NCBI GenBank assembly: GCA_937874185.1
Contig: CALNAK010000035.1
Span: 1-64,000, forward strand
Reading direction: 5' to 3'
DNA length: 64,000 nt
From: an uncultured Lactobacillus sp.
Lineage (GTDB): Bacteria; Bacillota; Bacilli; Lactobacillales; Lactobacillaceae
Position numbers and translations under genes: made by a program. How positions within the stretch are numbered: position 1 is the stretch's first letter; every line of letters begins with the position of its first letter. The notes under the pieces are model-generated. The model was not told where the DNA came from. It did no database searches and saw only the letters and a program-made list of their open reading frames with translations. Positions 34,080 through 41,951 of the stretch are shown here, one piece after another.

Positions 34080-34963
34080 TTATTCATAAATATTTTTGTT
34101 TCTTTGTCCGCAAATTTCCAGAATAATTCAACCACAGCCGACTTGTTATCAGTTCGTTTCATGAAAGCCATTTGACTGGTGACTTTGGGCATCAAAGGTA
34201 CAACTGCAATATTGTCCAATCCGGTTAAATCAAACGACTTATTCATGATAATGGATATGCCAGATCCTTGATTAAGCATCTCCAATATCAAATCGATTCT
34301 TTGACCATTGTAAGTAATTTGGGGTTGAATACTTTGAAACTCATCGAAGAGAGGGTTTGTTTTACTTATCGTGTCACTCAACAATAATATCGACTCATCT
34401 TTAATCATATCAACAGTCACGTAATCTTCTTGTGATAGCTTATTATCCTTTGGTATCAATACAACAAGTTGATCTTGCTCATTGGTAATCGTGTCATACG
34501 AGTAATAGTGATTTTCAAAAATTCGTGTAAAAATAATATCGACATTCTTATGATCCAAAGCGTGTTCAAGATAATCTACACCTTCTTCACTAAATTTCAG
34601 CTTTATCTTAGGGTATTTTTTAGTAAATTCAGTAATTATTTTAAACGCATAATACTGTGATAATGACGGCAGTCCCTTGATTACTAAAGGACGTTCTTGT
34701 TGCCAAAGTTGATTAGTCAAAAAGAGATTTAGCTTATCTTCTTTTTCTAAAATTTCTTGTACATGAGGTAAAATCAGTTTTCCCGCACTCGTTAATTGAA
34801 CTTGTCGATGTGCTCGGATAAATAGTTTGACCTGCCATTCTTTTTCCAGATCGATAATATACTTTGAAATTGTTGATTGTGATAAAAATAGGCGTTCAGC
34901 GCTGCGACTGTAATTTTGTGTCTTTGCTAAATCAACAAAGACAGCCAGTTTTTTAGTATTCAC
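34067..34963 (-). CDS. LysR family transcriptional regulator
   Basis: 298 residues. N-terminal winged helix-turn-helix (KLAVFVDLAKTQNYSRSAERLFLSQSTISKYI) and a linker helix lead into a two-lobed effector domain. It is divergent from the DUF554 membrane protein gene, with about 120 bases between them that can hold the regulator site; LysR proteins often control the divergent neighbour. Effector unknown. Confidence 0.9.
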   Translation of the reverse strand: MNTKKLAVFVDLAKTQNYSRSAERLFLSQSTISKYIIDLEKEWQVKLFIRAHRQVQLTSAGKLILPHVQEILEKEDKLNLFLTNQLWQQERPLVIKGLPSLSQYYAFKIITEFTKKYPKIKLKFSEEGVDYLEHALDHKNVDIIFTRIFENHYYSYDTITNEQDQLVVLIPKDNKLSQEDYVTVDMIKDESILLLSDTISKTNPLFDEFQSIQPQITYNGQRIDLILEMLNQGSGISIIMNKSFDLTGLDNIAVVPLMPKVTSQMAFMKRTDNKSAVVELFWKFADKETKIFMNNKNA

Positions 34964-35085
34964 GGCTAACCCTCTAACTATTATTAATTAGAATACCTTA
35001 ACATAAAATCAGAATTGTTCTTTATTTTAGCGACCGCTAGACTGATATTTGCAGTCATTATTTAGTTAAAGTAAGGAGTCTTTTC

Positions 35086-35814
35086 ATGCCAATTGGTATC
35101 ATAACAAATGTATTAGCTATTCTCTTTGGAGGCATCGTCGGTGCGCTCGGTGGCGAATTGATGTCAGATAATTTCAAAGATGGTCTCAATATGGCCTTCA
35201 GTATCTGCTCAATTACCATGGGTATTTATGCAATTGCTCCCATGAAAAATTTAGCAGCCGTTATTTTTGCGGTAATTATTGGAACGAGTCTTGGCATTAT
35301 CTTTCACCTAGGAAAAGCCATTAATCGTAGCGCTCAAGGAATGCAAAAACTTATCTCACGTTTTATTAAAACACCTGCTGGGATCGATCAGGAAACCTTC
35401 GATACAACGTTAGTTACCTTAATCGTTTTATTTTGTGCAAGTGGAACAGGTATTTACGGAACACTCATGGAAGGTATGAGCGGTGATGCAACAATTCTAA
35501 TTTCAAAATCAATTCTTGATTTCTTTTGTGCTGTCATTTTTGGAGCCAATTTAGGTGCAGTGGTTTCATTAATAGCTGTTCCACAGGTTATTATTCTATC
35601 TATCATATTTGCCCTAGCCAATTTTATCGTGCCTTTAACAACGCCAGATATGATTCTGGATTTCAAAGCTGCTGGTGGTGTACTGATGCTAGCTAGTGGT
35701 TTCAGAATTACTAAAATCAAGATGTTCCCAACTGCAGACATGATTCCTATTATGGTTGTCATTATGCCGATATCGTGGTTATGGACTAGTGTTATCGTTC
35801 CGTTAATTCATTGA
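35086..35814 (+). CDS. DUF554 family membrane protein
   Basis: 242-residue protein with about seven membrane segments. MPIGIITNVLAILFGGIVGALGGE and the LFCASGTGIYGTLMEGMSGD stretch are DUF554 signatures (YdfK/YqgA type). It is a putative transporter-like family without proven function. Divergent LysR gene upstream is the probable regulator. TAAGGAG lies 9 bases upstream of the ATG. A bidirectional terminator follows. Confidence 0.88.
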   Translation: MPIGIITNVLAILFGGIVGALGGELMSDNFKDGLNMAFSICSITMGIYAIAPMKNLAAVIFAVIIGTSLGIIFHLGKAINRSAQGMQKLISRFIKTPAGIDQETFDTTLVTLIVLFCASGTGIYGTLMEGMSGDATILISKSILDFFCAVIFGANLGAVVSLIAVPQVIILSIIFALANFIVPLTTPDMILDFKAAGGVLMLASGFRITKIKMFPTADMIPIMVVIMPISWLWTSVIVPLIH

Positions 35815-35828
35815 TTTGTTGAGAATAA

Positions 35829-35868
35829 AAAACAACCGCAATTCTTATTTCAGAATTGTGGTTGTTTT
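35829..35868. terminator. Bidirectional terminator
   Basis: AAAACAACC-CAATTCT pairs with AGAATTG-GGTTGTTTT. It serves DUF554 and, after repeats E and F, the CopY-like gene. Confidence 0.88.
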
Positions 35869-35880
35869 AGATTGCTTATT

Positions 35881-36003
35881 GAAACGAGCTACATAGTCCA
35901 ATTTCTTCCGGTTTGCAAGATTACCCAAATCATGTGCAAAAAACGCACATAATTCGTGTAATCAGGCAAATCCTCGGAAATTCCCGGCCTATTCCGCTCT
36001 CTG
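35881..36003 (-). repeat. Structured repeat, copy E
   Basis: Second of a tandem pair downstream of the CopY-like gene. Outer arms ATAG-CC / GG-CTAT and AATTTC / GAAATT; TTTGC / GCAAA; GATTAC / GTAATC; ATGTGC / GCACAT. Together with copy F it fills most of the 350-base gap between genes. Confidence 0.85.
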
Positions 36004-36008
36004 ATTTT

Positions 36009-36131
36009 AAACGAGCTACGCAACACAACTCGTTCCGGTTAGCCTGACTTCCCAAATCATGCACAAAAGCCGTGCACAATTCGTGAAGTCCTGCTAATCC
36101 TCGCGAGCTAACCGTGTTGCTTTGCTCTCTG
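36009..36131 (-). repeat. Structured repeat, copy F
   Basis: First of the tandem pair, 36 bases after the CopY-like stop. Outer arms GCAACAC / GTGTTGC and CTCG / CGAG; TTAGC / GCTAA; GACTTC / GAAGTC; GCAC / GTGC. Confidence 0.87.
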
Positions 36132-36167
36132 ATTCAGTGCCCCTGCCAAGGACCTTCATTATAATCC

Positions 36168-36623
36168 CTAGCACATATGCTCGCAACCGTCTGGTAGACA
36201 GTCACATTTAACTTTTTCTGGTGCTGTTTTTACTTTTTCATCAAGAGTTTTTTGTAATTTTTCAACATCAGACTTACTGATATCTAAATCGTTAATCAAT
36301 TTATTCAAAACTGATCCGGTTTTGTGAGCACAGAAGTCATTGAACAAGGCTCCGGCATATTCATTCATCGTATCTTGTTCAGCTACGGTTGCTGAATAGA
36401 TAAAACGACCTTTGTCCTTTTTACGACTGAGAAATTTCTTCTTAGTCAATCTGGTAATCAAAGTCTTAATAGTGGAATCTGACCACGCTTGTTTTTGCTG
36501 CATTAAGTGGATTATCTCTGAACTTGTAACGTGGTCCAAAGTCCAAACGATTCTCATAATTTGCCATTCTGCTGAAGAAATTTCAACTTTTTTCTGTTCT
36601 TTCTTAGTTGCTACAGTATCCAT
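36168..36623 (-). CDS. CopY/TcrY-type penicillinase-repressor family regulator
   Basis: 151-residue winged-helix repressor of the BlaI/MecI/CopY family. Helix-turn-helix segment SSAEWQIMRIVWTLDHVTSSEIIHLMQQKQAWSDSTIKTLI. The Cys-rich C-terminus CDCLPDGCEHMC resembles the copper-binding CxCx4CxC of CopY, but with CxxxC at the end. No copper ATPase gene is nearby and no TACAnnTGTA cop box is seen upstream. The start at 36623 follows GAGAGGAAG; an upstream start would add 16 residues. Confidence 0.85.
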   Translation of the reverse strand: MDTVATKKEQKKVEISSAEWQIMRIVWTLDHVTSSEIIHLMQQKQAWSDSTIKTLITRLTKKKFLSRKKDKGRFIYSATVAEQDTMNEYAGALFNDFCAHKTGSVLNKLINDLDISKSDVEKLQKTLDEKVKTAPEKVKCDCLPDGCEHMC

Positions 36624-36692
36624 CGAAGTCTTCCTCTCTTTACTAATTCTAATTATATAACAGAATAACACCTCGTTTAGACTAAATTTGGA

Positions 36693-37430
36693 CTAAGCCT
36701 CTTTCATAATTTGCTTTTCATCATAAACTTCAACACAATAGTCCTTCTTACCACAGTTTGGACAAGTTAACTTTCTAGCCTTGGCATTATGTCTTGCCCA
36801 GAAGGCTTGCTTAAAACTAGGTTTGAATTCCGTATTACAGTTGGGACAAATATAATTAGTGTTCTGGAAATAGAATTTACTGATCCAAATAGCCGCAATG
36901 ATAACTAGGAACATCCCTAGAATAAATGGTACCCATTGGCCTTTCATGATTCCCCAGACCAACGTACCAATCTCAACAATATCCATTAAGGCACCAACAA
37001 TCAGCATTTTAATGTGTACTTTCCTTAGAGCTTTTTTATTATTCATAATCTCATCTATGTCATTAATAGTTTTAATAGAAACCTGATTTATTTGTGGTAA
37101 GTTACGTTTCAACTCGTCTATCATCCGCAATTGACCTTTGGAGTCCCTAATTTGGTCTTTAAGAGCCTTCTGTTGCTGAGCCAATAAAAGATTCATTATC
37201 GTAACAGAATTTCGACTATCAAGAATATCCCCAATTGCCATAAGTGATAAACCTAGATTCTTTAATAGAAGGATTAATTTCAATCGACTCAAATCATTAT
37301 CAGTATAAATTCTTTTTCCATTATCAAAAACTTTACTAGGCTTTAACAAATCTTTTTTATCATAATATTGCAATGTTCTTATAGATATATGAGTTAATTT
37401 AGCCAACTCACCAGTGGTATATTCTGACAT
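36693..37430 (-). CDS. MerR family regulator fused to membrane segments and a zinc ribbon
   Basis: About 245 residues. N-terminal MerR helix-turn-helix (TTGELAKLTHISIRTLQYYDKKDLLKP) and dimer helix, then two membrane segments (about 145-190, MLIVGALMDIVEIGTLVWG and WVPFILGMFLVIIAAIWI), then a zinc-ribbon of two CxxC pairs (ICPNC and TCPNC) near the C-terminus. A DNA-binding domain tethered to the membrane with a metal or redox-responsive tail is unusual. The start at 37430 follows GAGGTG; an ATG seven codons upstream is possible. Targets unknown. Confidence 0.8.
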   Translation of the reverse strand: MSEYTTGELAKLTHISIRTLQYYDKKDLLKPSKVFDNGKRIYTDNDLSRLKLILLLKNLGLSLMAIGDILDSRNSVTIMNLLLAQQQKALKDQIRDSKGQLRMIDELKRNLPQINQVSIKTINDIDEIMNNKKALRKVHIKMLIVGALMDIVEIGTLVWGIMKGQWVPFILGMFLVIIAAIWISKFYFQNTNYICPNCNTEFKPSFKQAFWARHNAKARKLTCPNCGKKDYCVEVYDEKQIMKEA

Positions 37431-37648
37431 AGACTCTTTCACCTCTTTCATATACCCTTTATACCTTATTACCTAACGTCGTCCGCAAGAAATTTTGTTA
37501 TTTTTATTCCATAACGCCGTTACAAAATATAATATAATTATATTAGACAAGTACAATTAATATAATAGGAATATATTATTGATATACTTTTTAAAATGTT
37601 TTAAGATACTTTAGTGATAGTCAAATCTAAGATAAGGGGGATAGACAC

Positions 37649-38305
37649 ACGACGTATAATTTTTTTGTTCAGCCACAAGTAAATGAGAGTAATAATACAA
37701 TTTTCGGCTACGAGGTCTTATTACGTAAGAACGATGATGGCACTTGGCGTTTACCAGAGGACTTTACTGAACTTTCTTTGACGGACCAAGTTACTTTAGT
37801 TGAAGAAACCGCAAATGCAATCAAACTTAATTCTGGAAACAATAAGGTAGTCTTATCTTTCAACTTAAATAGGGAACAAGCAAATGATCCATTAGCTTTG
37901 GGCGCCGTTATCTCACTTAAAAAACGCATTCTTCCCATTGCATTGATTATTGAACTAACCGAATCAATGCCTTTAGATCAAATTAAGGAATTCAGTTTGT
38001 TGCTTCATCAATATGGTATCTCATTAGTCATTGACGATGTTGGAACTGGTTCAAACACATTTGATAATATTAAACACTTGTTACCATACGTAGACAAGAT
38101 TAAGTTTGCCATGCAAAACCTTCGCATGAGTGGTCAAGCTGATAAGATTCCTGACTCTTTAAAATTCTGGGTCGACCAAGCCAAGAAATTCCGCCTAGAT
38201 CTAATTCTTGAAGGTGTCGAAGATGCCAAGGATCAACTTCTTGCCAAAAAATATGGGATTGATATTCAACAAGGTTACCTTTATGGTAAACCAGCAATGG
38301 TTTAA
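37649..38305 (+). CDS. EAL-domain protein with a non-standard start codon
   Basis: Candidate cyclic-di-GMP phosphodiesterase of about 218 residues, cytoplasmic. The frame is open from 37631 and its first residues read YNFFVQPQVNESNNTIFGYEVLLRK, the usual EAL N-terminus in lactobacilli. There is no ATG, GTG or TTG before this part; GGGGG (37636-37640) is followed 8 bases later by ACG at 37649, where ATG is expected. Catalytic motifs look intact: EVLLR, FNLNRE, ELTE, IDDVGTG, KIKF, LEGVE and QGYLYGKP. A TTG at 37778 would make a protein without the first Glu motif. Either ACG is used or the gene is silenced by an ATG-to-ACG change. Confidence 0.7.
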   Translation, partial: TTYNFFVQPQVNESNNTIFGYEVLLRKNDDGTWRLPEDFTELSLTDQVTLVEETANAIKLNSGNNKVVLSFNLNREQANDPLALGAVISLKKRILPIALIIELTESMPLDQIKEFSLLLHQYGISLVIDDVGTGSNTFDNIKHLLPYVDKIKFAMQNLRMSGQADKIPDSLKFWVDQAKKFRLDLILEGVEDAKDQLLAKKYGIDIQQGYLYGKPAMV

Positions 38306-38338
38306 AAAATATAGAATATAATTTCTTGATTAATATTA

Positions 38339-38378
38339 AAACGGTCACAATTCAAATTACGAATTGTGACCGTTTTAG
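38339..38378. terminator. Bidirectional terminator
   Basis: AAAACGGTCACAATTC pairs with GAATTGTGACCGTTTT; serves the EAL gene and, after repeats G and H, pepC. Confidence 0.9.
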
Positions 38379-38395
38379 GTTTTATTGTTTTGTTT

Positions 38396-38437
38396 GAAAT
38401 GAGCTGCACAACACAACTCGTGAGGTTCCGCTCTCTG
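38396..38437 (-). repeat. Structured repeat, 42-bp deleted copy G
   Basis: Only the two ends of the element are present (GAGCTGCACAACACAACTCG next to TTCCGCTCTCTG), so the whole inner hairpin is missing. It lies 7 bases from full copy H. Confidence 0.75.
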
Positions 38438-38444
38438 TATGTTT

Positions 38445-38566
38445 GAAACGAGCTACATAGGCCAATTTCTTCCGGTTAGCCTGAATTCCCAAATCATGCA
38501 CAAAAAGCGTGCATAATTCGTGAAGTCCTGCTAATCCTCGGAAATTACCGGCCTATTCCGCTCTCT
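38445..38566 (-). repeat. Structured 3'-UTR repeat, copy H
   Basis: In gene sense AGAGAGCGG follows directly after the pepC stop codon. Outer arms ATAGGCC / GGCCTAT and AATTTC / GAAATT; TTAGC / GCTAA; inner CTGAATTC / GTGAAGTC; apical TGCAC / GTGCA. Confidence 0.88.
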
Positions 38567-39898
38567 TTATTTAGACATTGGGTCCCAAGCAGGAAGAATT
38601 GTTGGTTCTTGTGCATATTCAGCAAGTTCTTCTTCACTAAGATATTTCTTGTTGATGACTACTTCATAAACATAGTCTTCAAACCATTTCTCATCCATGA
38701 TGTAATAACCATTCACACCGTTATCAACACCCCATGAATTTTCAACTTTCCAGCGATTTGGTTGGTCTTTGATTAAATTAACTCCGGTAATAGTCATCGC
38801 ATGAGAAATTTCCGCTTGCTTATAGTCAAGACGTAGTCCCTTTTCAATACTGCTATCAATTCCAAATAATTTATCTATTTGATACAAGTCACCCATTAAG
38901 TAACCTTTTTTACGATCAGATTCCTCTAAGACATCGTTACCGAACCAAACAGTTTCATTACTCTTCAATTGGTTGACGGTTAATTCACTCAAACGTTCCA
39001 TTGGCAAATTAAGGAATTTATCCTGAGTTCCACCAACAACATTACCAGAACCTTCAACGAAATATGTTTTATGATATTCACGATTATTTTGAGGTGTATT
39101 GCCAATCGTAACGTAATTATCTAAATCAGTTGTAAAATATTTATTGAAGAATTCTTTTGGTGTGATGCTTGCTTCCTCAATCAACTTATCATTGTCAGTA
39201 TGTAGTGATAATTCGAATTCCTTTGGTGGTTGTCCAAATGAGTAAACACAAATTTTGTAAACTTCTGCCAGCATATCTTCAACACGTTGATCGATTTTTG
39301 CTTGTGAAACTTTATCTTGAACTAGTTTACGTAATTCAATCCCATTTTTACGCAATAATTGGTTCAAAACGGCATTGAATTCATTTGTATTGTTAGAAGC
39401 AGCTGTTTCTGGCATAACATAACTTGGAACGACACCATATTTTTTAATTAAATCGGCAGCGAATTGCCAGAAACCACCATCACCGTTAGGGCTGCTGAAT
39501 AAAGCATTAACCTTACGATCTTCAACTGGTAGATCGGCAGTTGCTAAGATTTTTTGATAGAAGTAATTAGATTTTTCCAAACGATCCCAGAATGACAAAT
39601 AATTTTGAGACAATTCAAAATCCTTAATATTATTTCTTATAGCAAATTCTGTTCTCACATTATTCAAGGCTGCGAACAACCAGCAACGTCCAGAATGCTT
39701 TTGGTTAGACACCTTTCCGGTATCAACTGTTACGTTGAAAGAAGGATTTAACTTAGTCTTAGCTTCCGGATTTTCTGATGCACTGAAAATTCCTACTTGT
39801 GCTACTGCGTTTTTTAGAACATTATTAGTTGCATCTTGATTTAAGTTCTCGTTAAAGTCTGCTAAAATTTCTTTATTGATTTCTTTTGTCAATTCCAT
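38567..39898 (-). CDS. pepC: Aminopeptidase C (bleomycin hydrolase family)
   Basis: Cytoplasmic cysteine aminopeptidase of about 443 residues, part of the peptide-utilising system of lactic acid bacteria. The catalytic Gln and Cys are in QKHSGRCWLFAALN, His in ISHAMTITG, and Asn in VENSWG. The family forms hexamers. The exact start is uncertain: GTG and ATG are adjacent and the GAGG ribosome site lies very close. The stop codon directly touches repeat copy H. Confidence 0.96.
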   Translation of the reverse strand: MELTKEINKEILADFNENLNQDATNNVLKNAVAQVGIFSASENPEAKTKLNPSFNVTVDTGKVSNQKHSGRCWLFAALNNVRTEFAIRNNIKDFELSQNYLSFWDRLEKSNYFYQKILATADLPVEDRKVNALFSSPNGDGGFWQFAADLIKKYGVVPSYVMPETAASNNTNEFNAVLNQLLRKNGIELRKLVQDKVSQAKIDQRVEDMLAEVYKICVYSFGQPPKEFELSLHTDNDKLIEEASITPKEFFNKYFTTDLDNYVTIGNTPQNNREYHKTYFVEGSGNVVGGTQDKFLNLPMERLSELTVNQLKSNETVWFGNDVLEESDRKKGYLMGDLYQIDKLFGIDSSIEKGLRLDYKQAEISHAMTITGVNLIKDQPNRWKVENSWGVDNGVNGYYIMDEKWFEDYVYEVVINKKYLSEEELAEYAQEPTILPAWDPMSK

Positions 39899-39968
39899 CA
39901 CCTCATCATTAAACTATATTACAATTATTTAACTATATTACAACTTTTCTAATTAAAATGGAGATATT

Positions 39969-40646
39969 ATGTCTGAAATTATTAAGATTGCTTATCTATA
40001 CGAAGATTTAATGAATACATATGGAGATAGCGGAGATGTTAAAATCCTCAGCTTTCTTCTAAAAGAACAAGGTTACGACACCCAAGTCGATAACGTCAGT
40101 TTAGGAATGGACTTCAATGCCTTTGACTACGACTTCCTCTTCTTTGGTGGTGGCCAAGATTTTGAACAATCAATCGTGGCACCTGACCTTCAAAGACATC
40201 GTCAAACAATTCAAAACTACATCGAAGCCGACAAACCAATGCTCTGCATCTGTGGTGGCTACCAATTTCTTGGTAAATACTATGAAACAAGCGGTGGCGA
40301 TACAATTCCTGGACTAGACATCTTGCCATTCCACACTATTTTTAAGGCAGACAGCCGAATGATCGGTGATACAGAATATAAAACTGAATGGGGCGATGTT
40401 AAAGCCTTTGAAAATCACAGTGGTCGTACCTACTTCGATGATAAGGATAAACTAAAACCTTTCGGTCAAATGATTGAGGGTTATGGTAACAATCCTGACG
40501 AAAAACAAGAAGGAATGCGTTACAAGAATACTATCGGTAGTTATTCTCACGGACCAATTCTCAAAAATGAAAACGTAGCTCGTGCCATTGCAGACGAGAT
40601 TGTAAAATCCCATAAAGAACGAATAGCTCAAAAACAGAGAGCGTAA
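39969..40646 (+). CDS. gatD: GatD-like glutamine amidotransferase (lipid II isoglutaminyl synthase subunit)
   Basis: 225-residue class I (CobB/CobQ-like) glutaminase. Nucleophile Cys in CICGGYQF, oxyanion loop FFGGGQDFEQ and catalytic His in SYSHGPIL. GatD supplies ammonia to MurT, which amidates the D-Glu of lipid II. Its partner murT is normally the adjacent upstream gene, but here the upstream gene is pepC on the other strand, so gatD stands alone in this window. The last residues QRA are encoded by the AGAGAGCG end of repeat I. Confidence 0.88.
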   Translation: MSEIIKIAYLYEDLMNTYGDSGDVKILSFLLKEQGYDTQVDNVSLGMDFNAFDYDFLFFGGGQDFEQSIVAPDLQRHRQTIQNYIEADKPMLCICGGYQFLGKYYETSGGDTIPGLDILPFHTIFKADSRMIGDTEYKTEWGDVKAFENHSGRTYFDDKDKLKPFGQMIEGYGNNPDEKQEGMRYKNTIGSYSHGPILKNENVARAIADEIVKSHKERIAQKQRA

Positions 40647-40745
40647 CAACACGGTTAACTCGTGAGGATTAGCAGGAATTCACGAATTGTGCACGATTTG
40701 GGAATTCAGGCTAACCGGAAGGAGTTGTGTTGTGTAGCTCGTTTC
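40636..40745 (+). repeat. Structured 3'-UTR repeat, copy I
   Basis: AGAGAGCGTAA contains the last codons and stop of gatD. Outer arms AACAACAC / GTGTTGT; GATTAGC / GCTAACC; inner GAATTC / GAATTC; shorter apical loop, about 110 bp in all. Confidence 0.87.
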
Positions 40746-40789
40746 AAAATAGAAACTAGAAAATACAACTAAATAATCATTACAAATCT

Positions 40790-40822
40790 AACCAGATGTC
40801 ATTTATTGATATCTGGTTTTTA
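40790..40822 (+). terminator. Terminator after gatD
   Basis: AACCAGAT pairs with ATCTGGTT and is followed by T; lies downstream of repeat I. Confidence 0.75.
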
Positions 40823-40890
40823 TGTCTTGTAACTAAAGTTTGAAACATATAACGTATAGTTAATAAGTATCATCTAGGGGGACTCAAATC

Positions 40891-41118
40891 ATGGGCGGAA
40901 TAGGCGGATTTTTTTTCACTCTTCTTGCTAAACTATTTCCATTTGTTACATATATAATTGGACTATGGCTCTGGAATAGAGTTATAGATATTTTCTATGT
41001 GCCCGTTTATACAACCCCAAAAAATCATCGTGATCCAGTTTTTGGCGCTTTTGTTTGTAAGGTTGTAAAATACCTTGGATACTTTGCGATTACGTTATAT
41101 ATGTTAATTGGATTTTAG
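40891..41118 (+). CDS. Small hypothetical membrane protein, 75 residues
   Basis: 75 residues with hydrophobic N-terminal half (GGFFFTLLAKLFPFVTYIIGLWLW) and a C-terminal membrane segment (YLGYFAITLYMLIGF), separated by a polar loop with TTPKNHRDPV. Unrecognised. AGGGGGA lies 11 bases before the ATG, and a strong terminator follows, so a real single-gene unit is likely. Confidence 0.6.
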   Translation: MGGIGGFFFTLLAKLFPFVTYIIGLWLWNRVIDIFYVPVYTTPKNHRDPVFGAFVCKVVKYLGYFAITLYMLIGF

Positions 41119-41123
41119 ACACA

Positions 41124-41175
41124 ATAAAGCCCCTGTATAATTGGATAACTTCCAATCATACAGGGGCTTTATTTT
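41124..41175 (+). terminator. Strong terminator
   Basis: AAAGCCCCTGTAT-ATTGG pairs with CCAAT-ATACAGGGGCTTT, then ATTTT. The 41176-41257 stretch after it holds nothing recognised. Confidence 0.9.
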
Positions 41176-41257
41176 AATAATTAAAAAACACAGAAACGGA
41201 ATCTAGCCTGTAACAAAAGTCAAAATTGGCTCAGTAGTGATTTTATGGAAGGCGACA

Positions 41258-41863
41258 TTATGCATCTAAAAACTTATTCGATTTTAAAATAGCCGTCGCA
41301 ATCGCTGGAGCAATAACAATCGCAGCTATCATTTCTGGAATACCATTGGTCCCCACAATTACTAGCAATAACTTATTCAATAGATCAGTTTGAGTAGCGT
41401 ATGCTTGAGCCATTGCGGTTGCGTACATCATCCGCATTAACCCCAAAACTAAAACGGTATTGACGAGCGACCCAACTCCGGAGGCAATTGCCATCCCTAA
41501 AAGTTTTTTATTAGTATGCTTTTTGAACCATAAATAAATCCATCCAGCTATCAATCCCACAGCAATTCTTGGCAAAACAGCCACGATTGGATTTGTAAAA
41601 ACCGTTGTATCAATAATTGATGTAGGACTGGTAAAAGCACGAATTATTGTTCCAATTCCCCACACCAAACCGACGATTGCTCCATCCTTTGGTCCTAAAA
41701 CTATGGCAGCAACAATAACAGTTATATGAATAATTGTAATATTAATGAATCCGGTTGGAATAAATCCCAGGAAAGGCACCATTGATTGAACAAAAATGAT
41801 GGCAATCAGGATACCTAAAATGGCAGTCCGGTAAGCGTTACGTTTACGCACGTACCGACACAT
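41258..41863 (-). CDS. ECF transporter S component
   Basis: Substrate-binding membrane subunit (201 residues, about six segments) of an energy-coupling factor vitamin importer. RTAILGILIAIIFVQSMVPFLGFIPTG and IIHITVIVAAIVLGPKDGAIVGLVWG are typical of the pantothenate/folate-like S-component group. The ATPase and EcfT genes are not in the window, so it probably shares a common ECF module encoded elsewhere. The start is uncertain: ATG overlaps GAGGGG, and a GTG four codons on is possible. No riboswitch is seen in the short upstream gap. Confidence 0.85.
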   Translation of the reverse strand: MCRYVRKRNAYRTAILGILIAIIFVQSMVPFLGFIPTGFINITIIHITVIVAAIVLGPKDGAIVGLVWGIGTIIRAFTSPTSIIDTTVFTNPIVAVLPRIAVGLIAGWIYLWFKKHTNKKLLGMAIASGVGSLVNTVLVLGLMRMMYATAMAQAYATQTDLLNKLLLVIVGTNGIPEMIAAIVIAPAIATAILKSNKFLDA

Positions 41864-41912
41864 CCCCTCTAATTTGATTTTCTTAATTTTAACCGATTAT
41901 AGACAAAAGGAC

Positions 41913-41949
41913 AAAAAAATAAAGCTAAATGAAATTAGCTTTATTTTTT
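41913..41949 (-). terminator. Terminator of proC
   Basis: On the minus strand AAAAAATAAAGCTAA pairs with TTAGCTTTATTTTTTT. Confidence 0.85.
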
Positions 41950-41951
41950 AA

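Noticed and set aside
41176..41257. Another repeat copy between the small membrane protein and the ECF gene
   Set aside because: Short resemblances (CGGAAT, AGCCTG) only, with no pairing arms or conserved ends.
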